Below are positions 1 through 8,110 of a stretch of 64,000 bases of DNA, piece by piece. This DNA comes from Aeromonas fluvialis (GTDB taxonomy: Bacteria > Pseudomonadota > Gammaproteobacteria > Enterobacterales > Aeromonadaceae): positions 55,866 through 119,865 of the forward strand of contig NZ_CDBO01000053.1 of NCBI RefSeq assembly GCF_000819885.1, given 5' to 3'. The position numbers and the translations under genes are program-made. Within the stretch, counting starts at the first letter, position 1. Every line of letters begins with the position of its first letter. The notes beneath the pieces are model-generated. The model was not told where the DNA came from, did not search any database, and worked only from the letters and a program-made list of their open reading frames with translations.

Positions 1-1
1 T

Positions 2-568
2 TCCCGCTTCGAACACGACACCCTCGATAGCCGCTACTTCCCCTACTATGGCGCCTACTGGGACCTCAAGGGAGGTTACTCCACCGCCAGGCTGGATAAC
101 GGTAGTGACATCAATGATCGCTATGAGGGGGTCAATTATCACTTGGCGATGATCAAGCCATGGTCTTGGGGCAGACACAGTATCAACCTGCTACTGGAAG
201 GGGGGGGCTCCACCTCTCAGGAAGAGTTCCCGTTGTTTGTGCAGGATCTGGGGGGGCTATTCCGCATGTCGGGTTTCCAGCGCTATCAGTTAAGCGGCCG
301 TTACAGTTTGTTTGGCGGTCTGCGTTACATCTATCGGGTGGCTGACAATGACTTTGGTGCCCTCAGGATGCCACTCTATCTGGGGGGCTCCCTCGAGCAG
401 GGCGGGGTCTGGAACAAAGGAAAGGAGATCGGCATGAGCAGTGCGTTGACGGCGGGCTCGGTCTATGTGGGAGTAGACAGCTTCCTTGGTCCCATTTTCC
501 TTGGTTATGGCATGGCGGAGGGGGGCAATAATGTCTTTTATCTGCAATTGGGCAGTACGTTCGAATAA
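2..568 (+). CDS. C-terminal part of a patatin-like phospholipase with outer-membrane barrel (partial)
   Basis: Only the last 188 residues are in the window; the frame is open from base 2 and ends at a TAA at 566-568. The visible part is made of alternating polar/hydrophobic beta strands (for example GRYSLFGGLRYIY and GPIFLGYGMAEGGNNVFY) and ends in an aromatic-rich strand with terminal QLGSTFE, as expected for a surface-antigen/BamA-like 16-strand barrel. I recall this type of barrel at the C-terminus of patatin-family lipases of the RssA/PlpD group, where an N-terminal Ser-Asp lipase domain is secreted through its own barrel. The lipase domain itself lies outside the window, so the assignment rests on the barrel only. 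No terminator is obvious behind it. Confidence 0.6.
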   Translation, partial: SRFEHDTLDSRYFPYYGAYWDLKGGYSTARLDNGSDINDRYEGVNYHLAMIKPWSWGRHSINLLLEGGGSTSQEEFPLFVQDLGGLFRMSGFQRYQLSGRYSLFGGLRYIYRVADNDFGALRMPLYLGGSLEQGGVWNKGKEIGMSSALTAGSVYVGVDSFLGPIFLGYGMAEGGNNVFYLQLGSTFE

Positions 569-705
569 TGCCAAGTTGATGCCATTTTGTTAACTCTGGT
601 TGGTGGTGCCCCTTTAATTTTCAAAAAATATCAGGCTGGTTAGTTGGTTACGTTTTTGTGATGAATAAGTAAACAGGGTTTGGATTTTAATTAGTCGTTA
701 AAACT

Positions 706-736
706 TATATAGTGGGGAGCACCCTACGGGGTGTCC
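706..736 (+). promoter_or_regulatory. acnB upstream region: -10-like TATATA and a leader hairpin
   Basis: A TATATAG stretch (706-712) lies just before a hairpin GGAGCACCC-TACG-GGGTGTCC (716-736) with one bulge and one G-T pair. The hairpin sits about 60 nt before the acnB start, so it would be in the 5' leader if TATATA is the -10. No convincing -35 at the right spacing was found. The rest of 569-797 shows no gene. Confidence 0.3.
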
Positions 737-797
737 TGCAAGGATGATCGCCGCGAGCCCGGGCGAACCCCAAAAAAAGACCAAAGAGGAATTAGTC

Positions 798-3395
798 GTG
801 CTTGAAACCTACCGTAAACACGTCGCAGAACGTGCTGCCGAGGGAGTGGTTCCCAAACCTCTGGACGCTGAGCAAGTCGCCGCCCTGGTCGAGCTGCTCA
901 AAAATCCTCCCGCCGGCGAAGAGAGCTTTCTGAAAGAGTTGTTGTCCGATCGCATTCCCCCCGGTGTTGATGAAGCGGCTTACGTGAAGGCCGGTTTCCT
1001 CACCGCTGTCGCCAAGGGTGAGGCCAGCTCCCCCATCCTGAGCCGCGAAGAAGCGGTCACCCTGCTCGGTACCATGCAAGGTGGCTACAACATCCAGCCG
1101 CTCATCGACCTGCTGGACGACACTGCCCTGGCTCCGCTGGCCGCCAAGGCCCTCTCCCACACCCTGCTGATGTTCGACTCCTTCCACGACGTGGAAGAGA
1201 AGGCCAAGGCCGGCAACGCCTTCGCCAAGCAGGTGATGCAATCCTGGGCCGATGCCGAGTGGTTCCTCTCCCGTCCGGCCCTGGCCGAGAAGCTGACCGT
1301 CACCGTATTCAAGGTGCCGGGCGAAACCAACACCGACGACCTGTCGCCGGCTCCGGACGCCTGGTCCCGTCCCGATATCCCGCTGCACGCCCTGGCCATG
1401 CTGAAGATGGCCCGTCCCGGCATCACCCCGGACAAGGACGGCACCATAGGTCCCATCAAGACCATCGACGAACTGAAAGAAAAGGGCTTCCCGCTGGCCT
1501 ATGTGGGCGACGTGGTGGGCACCGGCTCCTCCCGTAAATCCGCCACCAACTCGGTGCTGTGGTTCATGGGCGACGACATCCCCAACGTGCCCAACAAGCG
1601 TGCCGGCGGCATCTGCCTCGGCGGCAAGATCGCCCCCATCTTCTTCAACACCATGGAAGATGCCGGCGCCCTGCCCATCGAGGTGGACGTCTCTGCGCTT
1701 GCGATGGGCGATGTCATTGACATCTACCCGTTCGCCGGCAAGATCTGCAAGCACGGCACCGACGAGGTGCTGGCGCAGTTCGAACTCAAAACCGACGTGC
1801 TGATCGACGAAGTGCGCGCCGGTGGCCGTATTCCGCTGATCATTGGCCGCGGCCTGACCGACAAGACTCGTGAGGCGCTCGGTCTGTCCCACTCCGAGGT
1901 GTTCCGCCGTCCGCAACCGGTGGCCGACACCGGCAAGGGCTTCACCCTGGCCCAGAAGATGGTGGGCAAGGCGTGTGGCGTGCAGGGCATCCGCCCGGGC
2001 ACCTACTGCGAGCCCAAGATGACCACGGTCGGCTCCCAGGACACCACGGGCCCGATGACCCGAGATGAGCTCAAAGATCTCGCCTGCCTCGGCTTTTCCG
2101 CCGATCTGACCATGCAGTCCTTCTGCCACACCGCCGCCTATCCCAAGCCGGTCGACGTGCAGACCCACCACACCCTGCCGGACTTCATCATGAACCGCGG
2201 CGGTGTCTCCTTGCGTCCGGGGGATGGCGTCATCCACTCCTGGCTGAACCGCATGCTGCTGCCGGATACCGTGGGTACCGGTGGTGACTCTCACACCCGC
2301 TTCCCTATCGGGATCTCCTTCCCGGCGGGCTCCGGTCTGGTGGCCTTCGCCGCCGCCACCGGCGTGATGCCGCTGGACATGCCAGAATCCGTGCTGGTGC
2401 GCTTCAAGGGCGAGCTGCAACCGGGCATCACTTTGCGTGATCTGGTTCATGCCATCCCCTACGCCGCCATCCAGAAGGGGTTGCTGACGGTCGAGAAGGC
2501 GGGCAAGAAGAACATCTTCTCCGGCCGCATCCTCGAGATCGAAGGGCTGCCGACCCTCAAGGTGGAGCAGGCCTTCGAGCTGGCGGACGCCAGCGCCGAG
2601 CGTTCCGCTGCCGGTTGCACCATCAAGCTGGATAAAGAGCCGATCATCGAGTATCTGAAGTCCAACATCGTGATGCTGAAATGGATGCTCTGTGAAGGCT
2701 ACGGCGACCCGCGCACCATCACCCGTCGCATCAAGGGGATGGAAGAGTGGCTGGCCAACCCGACCCTGATGGAGGCGGACCAGGACGCCGAGTACGCCGA
2801 GATCATCGAGATCGATCTGGCCACCATCAAGGAGCCTATCCTGTGCGCGCCGAACGATCCGGACGATGCCCGTCTGCTGAGCAGTGTGGCCGGTGACCAG
2901 ATCGACGAGGTGTTCATTGGCTCCTGCATGACCAACATCGGCCACTTCCGTGCCGCCGGCAAGCTGCTGGGCAAGTTCAGCGGCCAGCTACCGACTCGCA
3001 TGTGGATCGCCCCGCCGACCAAGATGGACAAGGACCAGCTGACCGAAGAGGGCTACTACGGCATCTTCGGCCGCGTCGGTGCCCGCATCGAGATCCCGGG
3101 CTGTTCCCTGTGCATGGGCAACCAGGCACGTGTGGCGGATGAGGCCAGCGTGGTCTCCACCTCTACCCGTAACTTCCCGAACCGTCTGGGCAAGGGGGCT
3201 AATGTCTACCTGGCCTCTGCCGAACTGGCTGCGGTTGCCGCCATCCTCGGCAAGATCCCGACCGTGGAAGAGTACCTGCACTATGCCAAGGAGCTGGACG
3301 CCACCGCGGCCGACACCTACCGCTACCTCAACTTCAACGAGATCGCCTCCTACACCAAGAAGGCGGATTCGGTGATCCTGCAGCAGGCGGTATAA
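798..3395 (+). CDS. acnB: aconitate hydratase B (bifunctional aconitase / 2-methylisocitrate dehydratase)
   Basis: TCA-cycle enzyme that interconverts citrate and isocitrate through a [4Fe-4S] cluster. I choose the GTG at 798 because it gives 865 residues, the usual AcnB length, and the N-terminus [15 protein letters not shown] that matches E. coli AcnB; AGAGGA at 784-790 is a good ribosome binding site. A longer in-frame start at 744 would add 18 residues that do not look like AcnB. N-terminal HEAT-like domain, then the swivel domain (around residues 160-370), then the catalytic domains. Cluster cysteines are seen in GSCMTNIG and in PGCSLCMGN near residues 710, 769 and 772. AcnB apoprotein can bind mRNA in E. 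coli. Monocistronic; a hairpin follows the stop. Confidence 0.97.
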   Translation: MLETYRKHVAERAAEGVVPKPLDAEQVAALVELLKNPPAGEESFLKELLSDRIPPGVDEAAYVKAGFLTAVAKGEASSPILSREEAVTLLGTMQGGYNIQPLIDLLDDTALAPLAAKALSHTLLMFDSFHDVEEKAKAGNAFAKQVMQSWADAEWFLSRPALAEKLTVTVFKVPGETNTDDLSPAPDAWSRPDIPLHALAMLKMARPGITPDKDGTIGPIKTIDELKEKGFPLAYVGDVVGTGSSRKSATNSVLWFMGDDIPNVPNKRAGGICLGGKIAPIFFNTMEDAGALPIEVDVSALAMGDVIDIYPFAGKICKHGTDEVLAQFELKTDVLIDEVRAGGRIPLIIGRGLTDKTREALGLSHSEVFRRPQPVADTGKGFTLAQKMVGKACGVQGIRPGTYCEPKMTTVGSQDTTGPMTRDELKDLACLGFSADLTMQSFCHTAAYPKPVDVQTHHTLPDFIMNRGGVSLRPGDGVIHSWLNRMLLPDTVGTGGDSHTRFPIGISFPAGSGLVAFAAATGVMPLDMPESVLVRFKGELQPGITLRDLVHAIPYAAIQKGLLTVEKAGKKNIFSGRILEIEGLPTLKVEQAFELADASAERSAAGCTIKLDKEPIIEYLKSNIVMLKWMLCEGYGDPRTITRRIKGMEEWLANPTLMEADQDAEYAEIIEIDLATIKEPILCAPNDPDDARLLSSVAGDQIDEVFIGSCMTNIGHFRAAGKLLGKFSGQLPTRMWIAPPTKMDKDQLTEEGYYGIFGRVGARIEIPGCSLCMGNQARVADEASVVSTSTRNFPNRLGKGANVYLASAELAAVAAILGKIPTVEEYLHYAKELDATAADTYRYLNFNEIASYTKKADSVILQQAV

Positions 3396-3759
3396 ACAGC
3401 CTCTAACGGAGCACCAATTCGGTACCGAATCAGCATGCCGCGTCTCGACGCGGCATGTTTCATTGCAGCGATAACGCCGAGGGATGCAAGTCAAGTTTGA
3501 GGCTTGTTGATGGAGCGACAGTAAACTCATTGGTGCTTATTCACTGTGTCCGAACGGGTCGGTGCGAAAACCCAAACGGTCAGAAATAGGGGTTGCCGCA
3601 TTATGCCGAGTCCCCAGTACCTTATTCCTGTTTCTTGGCACTGCGCACAGCCAAGAGCGCAAAAACGGCTATTTTGTGTTAAGTGTGTTGTATTTGTTTG
3701 TTTCCGGTCCCGTCGCCAATTAGATTGAACCATCTTATTTGCACCATATAGCTCACTTT
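3396..3759. other. intergenic region between acnB and the EAL gene
   Basis: About 360 bp with no supported gene. It begins with the acnB terminator hairpin (3434-3457). Short frames on both strands here lack ribosome binding sites and recognisable protein character. It probably holds the promoter of the following gene, but no clear -35/-10 pair is visible. Confidence 0.5.
3434..3460 (+). terminator. terminator-like hairpin after acnB
   Basis: Perfect 10-bp stem CATGCCGCGT / ACGCGGCATG around a CTCG loop, followed by TTTCATT. The T-run is short, so efficiency is uncertain. Confidence 0.6.
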
Positions 3760-5355
3760 ATGCCGATAGCGTTGCCCAACTTCGATTTCTCCCGTCCTTG
3801 GCTACGTCTTGTTTGTTCCCTGCTGCTGTTTGGTCTGACGCTTTATCTGGGCCTCTGGGTGCTATACAACAGCCATATGCAGACACTGGAGCGCCAATCC
3901 AAGGAGTCCGCCCAGCGGGCGGTCGCTCTGCTGGAGATCATGTTGTCCCATGCACAAGACGCCAATCAGGCGCTTGAGCCCTTGCTCGGCAAGCCATGCG
4001 AACAGGCCTTGCCTGCGATGCGCCAACAGGCTGCGCTGGTGCCCTTCGTGCGTACCGTTAATCTATTGAGTCAGGGGGTGGTTTACTGCAACTCCTTGTC
4101 TGGTGCCGTTCATTGGTCCTTTAACCGGGAAGCTTACGTCGACGGACGCTTGCGCCTGGCGTCGGGTAGTCAGGTGCGTGCCGACCACCCCGTGCTGCTC
4201 CTGAAGAGCAGCCAGGAGCTGCACGGGGCGGTGGTCAGCAGCATCGATGGCGATTATCTGCACCTTCTGTTGAGAACCGGTGATAACACCAGCAGGCGGC
4301 TACTCCATGTGGGGGACCAATGGTTGGATGACGAGCAGGTGCTGAGCAATGGGGCTGTGTCCCTGCCGACCCTCGCCAGTCACCAGGTCTTTTCCTCTCG
4401 CTATCCGTTCGCCATCTATGCGGGACATGACATGTCCTCGCTCTGGCCTTCTCTGTGGCAGGAGAAACAGTGGGTTATTCTGCTGCTGACAGGCTTCTCT
4501 CTGGGTCTTGCCTTGTGTATCTGGTGGTTGCTGGGACGGCCCCGCTCGCCGATCAGTGAGCTGGAACGTGCCCTGCGTAACGAGGAATTTGTGCCTTACC
4601 TGCAACCGCTGGTGGTATCGGAGAGTAGGCGGGTGATGGGGGCCGAGGTACTGATGCGCTGGCACCATCCGACGGCAGGGGTTATCCGCCCGGATCTTTT
4701 TATCCCTCAGGCGGAGGAGAGTGGCCTCATTGTGCCGATGACGGCCCTGGCCATGAAAGAGGTGGCCCGATCGCTTGGTAAAGCGCGTCAGCATATACCC
4801 CACGGATTTCATATCGGCTTCAACATCAGTTCGGCCCATTGCAACGATATGGGGTTGCTCGCCGAGTGTCGCAGTTTCCTCGCACATTTCGCGCCGGGTC
4901 AGGTGGTACTGGTGTTGGAGCTGACCGAGCGAGAGTTGCTGGTGGCCACTCCCCAGACCTTGTCGCTGTTTAAGCAGCTCAATGAATTGGGAGTCCAGCT
5001 GGCCATCGATGACTTCGGCACCGGCCACTCCAGCCTGGCTTACCTGCAGCAGTTTCAGGTGGATTACCTCAAGATCGACCAGTCCTTTGTCAGCGGGATC
5101 GGGACCGAGTCGCTCTCCCAGCATATCGTCGACAATGTGATCGATCTGGCGATCCGGCTCGATTTGGCGCTGGTGGCGGAAGGGGTGGAGAGCGAGCATC
5201 AGGCGGACTACCTCAGGGCCAAAGGGGTCGACTATCTGCAGGGTTACCTGTTTGCCCGCCCCATGCCGCTGCGCCAGTTCTGCGAGGAGCAGCTGCCGGA
5301 AGAGGCACAGAGCCGGCAGCCTGACGTGGTGTGCCGCACGTCAAACGAGATTTGA
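3760..5355 (+). CDS. membrane-anchored c-di-GMP phosphodiesterase with CSS-motif sensor and EAL domain
   Basis: Predicted to hydrolyse cyclic di-GMP. N-terminal transmembrane helix (LVCSLLLFGLTLYLGLWVLY), a periplasmic CSS-type domain with Cys and CNS motif (VVYCNSLSG), a second helix near residue 240 (WVILLLTGFSLGLALCIWWLL), then a cytoplasmic EAL domain. The EAL signature reads EVLMR, and the other catalytic elements are present: GFNISS, ELTERE, DDFGTGHSS, LKIDQSFV and AEGVES, so the enzyme should be active. The CSS family in E. coli responds to periplasmic redox (Dsb) state. Start is uncertain: ATG at 3760 (chosen) or TTG at 3739; neither has a clear ribosome binding site. Probably monocistronic. 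Confidence 0.88.
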   Translation: MPIALPNFDFSRPWLRLVCSLLLFGLTLYLGLWVLYNSHMQTLERQSKESAQRAVALLEIMLSHAQDANQALEPLLGKPCEQALPAMRQQAALVPFVRTVNLLSQGVVYCNSLSGAVHWSFNREAYVDGRLRLASGSQVRADHPVLLLKSSQELHGAVVSSIDGDYLHLLLRTGDNTSRRLLHVGDQWLDDEQVLSNGAVSLPTLASHQVFSSRYPFAIYAGHDMSSLWPSLWQEKQWVILLLTGFSLGLALCIWWLLGRPRSPISELERALRNEEFVPYLQPLVVSESRRVMGAEVLMRWHHPTAGVIRPDLFIPQAEESGLIVPMTALAMKEVARSLGKARQHIPHGFHIGFNISSAHCNDMGLLAECRSFLAHFAPGQVVLVLELTERELLVATPQTLSLFKQLNELGVQLAIDDFGTGHSSLAYLQQFQVDYLKIDQSFVSGIGTESLSQHIVDNVIDLAIRLDLALVAEGVESEHQADYLRAKGVDYLQGYLFARPMPLRQFCEEQLPEEAQSRQPDVVCRTSNEI

Positions 5356-5419
5356 TTTATCCGTGACAGAGGGGCAGCCAAGCGCCTGTCAGGAAGGGGG
5401 CTGCCTGCGTTCCCGCTAT

Positions 5420-5448
5420 CCCTGCTTGAGTGCAGGGGCTTGTTTTTC
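5420..5448 (+). terminator. intrinsic terminator after the EAL gene
   Basis: Stem CCCTGC / GCAGGG around TTGAGT, followed by GCTTGTTTTT. Confidence 0.6.
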
Positions 5449-5516
5449 ATGCCTTGTGGCTCGCTTTTCGGTAGAATCGGCGCTCATTTTGACGTCAGTA
5501 AACGATGAGGCGCGGT

Positions 5517-6911
5517 ATGACGGTTCAGTTCCAGGCATTTCACAGCATCAAGGCGATCGACAATCGGGAGGTGCTGTTCAACTGGTCGAGAACCAACCCC
5601 CTCGGGGCGCTGGATCAGGTGTGGCGCCCGAAAACCCGCGACGAGCTGCAAGCGCTGCTGCGGGAACACCCCGAGCGCAAGTTGCGTCTTATCGGCTCCG
5701 GCCTCTCTTTTGAACCCATTCACAGCGTCTATGCCGAAGGCAGTCAGGCGCTGCTGGTGGACTTGCACCACCTGCGCGGCCAGCTGGCGCAAACCGCCGA
5801 TACCGTCACCTATCAGGCGGGGACGCCGCTCGATACCGTTTATGCCGAGCTGATCGCCATGGCGCGGATGCTGCCCGCATCCCCCGGTGTCATCGGTATC
5901 CAGACCCTGGGCGGCGCCCTCAGCACCGGCACCCACGGTCAGGGGCTGCACCAGTCTGCCCTCTGCGATGCGGTGGAGGCGATGACGGTGATGCAGGCCA
6001 ATGGCGATATCATCCGGGTGGATCGCACCGATCCGCGCTTCGGCGCCTTCGTGATGGGGATGGGGATGCTCGGCATCCTGCTCGACGTCACCCTGCGCAC
6101 CGTGCCCAACCGCATCATGCGCTGCACCAAGTTCACCACCGATTACCCCTTCCTCCTGGAGCACAACGAGCGGCTCAACCGTGAGCACGGCTTTGTGAAG
6201 AGCTGGTGGTTTGCCTGGACCGGCGAGAGCCACATCTGGCTGGTGGATCCCGCCTCCGAGGAGGAGGTTGCCCGCTACCGCGCCGGCGGCAGCGAACCGC
6301 TGCTGCTGGATGGCGATATCGACGCCCGCATGAACGCCACCATTGACGCCACCCTGCAGAAGATGGCGAAGGACACCAAGGATGAGGCGTTGGCGGGTGA
6401 GCACTTCGAGACGGTGCGCCGCTTCAAGGATGCCTCCGATCTGGTGGGCAACGTCTACCAAATTCTCTGCAAAGGGATCCCGGCCCCCCAGATCAACTGT
6501 GAGGTGGCGGTGCCGCTGCATCGCATGAACGAGGCGCTGGAGACCCTGCAAGCGTGGCAGCAGGCCAATCCGGGCGTGCTGCACTACCCCTTTATCCTGC
6601 GTTGTACCGGCCCTTCCGAGGCCTGGCTTAGCGCCGCTTATGGCCAGCCGGTCTGCTGGATCGGTTTTCTGGTCTATCTGGCGGCGGACGGCACCTTCGT
6701 CAACGGCTCCATGGAGCAGATGCGCGAGCTGCAGCAACTGCTGGCGCCGCTTGGCGGCATCCCCCACTTCGGCAAGCATTTGGCGATGGATCTCTATGAC
6801 TTCCCGGCCCTGCTGCCGCGCTGGCACGACTTTGTGGCGTTGAAAGCCGAACTCGACCCCCACGGCCGCTTTGAAAACCGCTGGCTCAGCGACCTGTTTG
6901 CCAACCGGTAA
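5517..6911 (+). CDS. FAD-binding oxidoreductase, D-arabinono-1,4-lactone oxidase family
   Basis: Vanillyl-alcohol-oxidase-type flavoenzyme. The N-terminal FAD-binding domain shows LRLIGSGLSFEP and the glycine-rich stretch GIQTLGGALSTGTHGQG; the C-terminal half carries the ALO-type signature PHFGKH near the end. Substrate is not known; relatives oxidise sugar lactones or alditols. ATG at 5517 is chosen because GAGG at 5507-5510 is correctly spaced; an ATG at 5505 would add MRRG with no ribosome binding site. The stop TAA overlaps the AAGGAG ribosome binding site of the next short frame, so this gene and the COG0523 GTPase downstream are probably cotranscribed. Confidence 0.85.
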   Translation: MTVQFQAFHSIKAIDNREVLFNWSRTNPLGALDQVWRPKTRDELQALLREHPERKLRLIGSGLSFEPIHSVYAEGSQALLVDLHHLRGQLAQTADTVTYQAGTPLDTVYAELIAMARMLPASPGVIGIQTLGGALSTGTHGQGLHQSALCDAVEAMTVMQANGDIIRVDRTDPRFGAFVMGMGMLGILLDVTLRTVPNRIMRCTKFTTDYPFLLEHNERLNREHGFVKSWWFAWTGESHIWLVDPASEEEVARYRAGGSEPLLLDGDIDARMNATIDATLQKMAKDTKDEALAGEHFETVRRFKDASDLVGNVYQILCKGIPAPQINCEVAVPLHRMNEALETLQAWQQANPGVLHYPFILRCTGPSEAWLSAAYGQPVCWIGFLVYLAADGTFVNGSMEQMRELQQLLAPLGGIPHFGKHLAMDLYDFPALLPRWHDFVALKAELDPHGRFENRWLSDLFANR

Positions 6912-6920
6912 GGAGCTGAC

Positions 6921-6986
6921 ATGACCGATATGCAAGATACCCGCGCACTCATCACTCTGCCGACCAGAGGGAAGTCATCGATATGA
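6921..6986 (+). CDS. 21-residue leader frame coupled to the downstream GTPase
   Basis: ATG at 6921 is preceded by a textbook AAGGAG (6910-6915) and the frame ends in a TGA whose bases overlap the ATG of the GTPase gene (ATGA, 6983-6986). Its first five residues, MTDMQ, are the same as those of the GTPase, because a 17-base block is repeated 62 bp apart. It could be a translational-coupling leader or the relic of a small duplication that shifted the original start out of frame. No function can be read from the peptide. Confidence 0.5.
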   Translation: MTDMQDTRALITLPTRGKSSI

Positions 6987-8110
6987 CCGATATGCAAGAC
7001 TCCAGGATCCCAGTGACCCTGCTGACCGGCTTTCTCGGCAGCGGCAAGACAACTCTGCTCAACCACTGGGTCAAGCAGCCGGAGCTTGGCGAGTGCGCCG
7101 TGCTGATCAACGAGTTCGGCTCGGTGGGGCTGGATCACCATCTGGTGCAACAGGTGGATGAGCAGGTGATGCTGCTCGACTCCGGCTGCATCTGCTGCTC
7201 GGTGCAGGGCTCTCTGGTGGAAGCGCTGCAGGGGCTGTTTATGAAGGCCATCCAGCGCAAGATCAAACCGTTCAAGCGGCTGATTATCGAGACCACTGGC
7301 CTCGCCGATCCTGCTCCCGTGCTCTTTACCCTGCGCGAAGAGGGCTTTATCGCCCAGCGCTACCGCTTCGATGGCACCGTTACTGTGGTGGATGCCGGCT
7401 ATATCGAGCAGCAGTTGGCGGCCCAGTATGAGGCGGTGAAACAGGTGGCGCTGGCGGATCTGCTGGTGGTGAGCAAAGGCGATCTGGTGGATGACGAGCA
7501 GCTGGCTCGGGTCGAAACCCAGCTGGCGGCCCTCAATCCGGCGGCGCCGCTCCAGCGGGTGACCAATGGCGAACTGTCGCCCAAGGTGCTGGAGAAGCTG
7601 GGGGCCTACAACGAGGCGGCGGGGCGCGATGTGCGCCAGCTGCTGGCCTGGCTGCGCACCGAATCCCCCAAGCAGGGACTGGCGTCACCCATGCAGCCGA
7701 AGATGCAACCGTTCGCCGCCAAGGTGGGCACGGCGGCACCGACCCACTTCGAGCACGGCAACATCGAGAGTTTCTCCCTGCGTATCGGCGAGCCGCTCAA
7801 GCCCTCTCGCCTGCTGGCTGCCATCGATGCTGTGCAGGCGCAATACGGTGATGCGCTGCTGCGCCTCAAGGGGATCTTGCAGCTGGAAGGGGAGAGCCAG
7901 CCGGTGGTGATCCACGGGGTGCACGGCCAGCTCTATCCGCTGCAGGCGCTGGGCGACTGGCCGGAGGGCAAGGCCCAGTCCCGACTGGTGTTTATCGTCA
8001 AGAGTCAGGACAAGGCCGGTATCGAGCAGCTCTTTATGGCGACCCTCAAGGCTCCCGAGCCCACCCTTGAAGAGCGGCTCAAGGCCATGCTGGGTCAGCC
8101 CGACAACTGA
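6983..8110 (+). CDS. COG0523/CobW-family GTPase (metal chaperone type)
   Basis: G3E-family P-loop GTPase, 375 residues. Walker A is GFLGSGKTT near residue 12, the metal-binding signature CICC follows in DSGCICCS, the Walker B-like region is LIIETTGLADP and the base-recognition motif reads VSKGD in place of NKxD. The C-terminal CobW_C domain covers roughly residues 250-360. Members deliver zinc, cobalt or iron to client proteins, or are involved in nitrile hydratase maturation; the client here is not evident. Start at 6983 overlaps the stop of the leader frame; AGAGGGAAG upstream can act as a ribosome binding site. The 3' end overlaps by 16 bp the convergent RND permease gene. Confidence 0.9.
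   Translation: MTDMQDSRIPVTLLTGFLGSGKTTLLNHWVKQPELGECAVLINEFGSVGLDHHLVQQVDEQVMLLDSGCICCSVQGSLVEALQGLFMKAIQRKIKPFKRLIIETTGLADPAPVLFTLREEGFIAQRYRFDGTVTVVDAGYIEQQLAAQYEAVKQVALADLLVVSKGDLVDDEQLARVETQLAALNPAAPLQRVTNGELSPKVLEKLGAYNEAAGRDVRQLLAWLRTESPKQGLASPMQPKMQPFAAKVGTAAPTHFEHGNIESFSLRIGEPLKPSRLLAAIDAVQAQYGDALLRLKGILQLEGESQPVVIHGVHGQLYPLQALGDWPEGKAQSRLVFIVKSQDKAGIEQLFMATLKAPEPTLEERLKAMLGQPDN

Noticed and set aside
792..2945. 717-codon open frame opposite acnB
   Set aside because: It is the GC-biased mirror of a highly conserved gene; low-complexity His/Gly/Val-rich translation, no ribosome binding site, no family likeness.
8095..8110. 16-bp overlap between GTPase and RND permease genes as a sign of error
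   Set aside because: Both C-termini look natural and convergent overlaps of this size are common.
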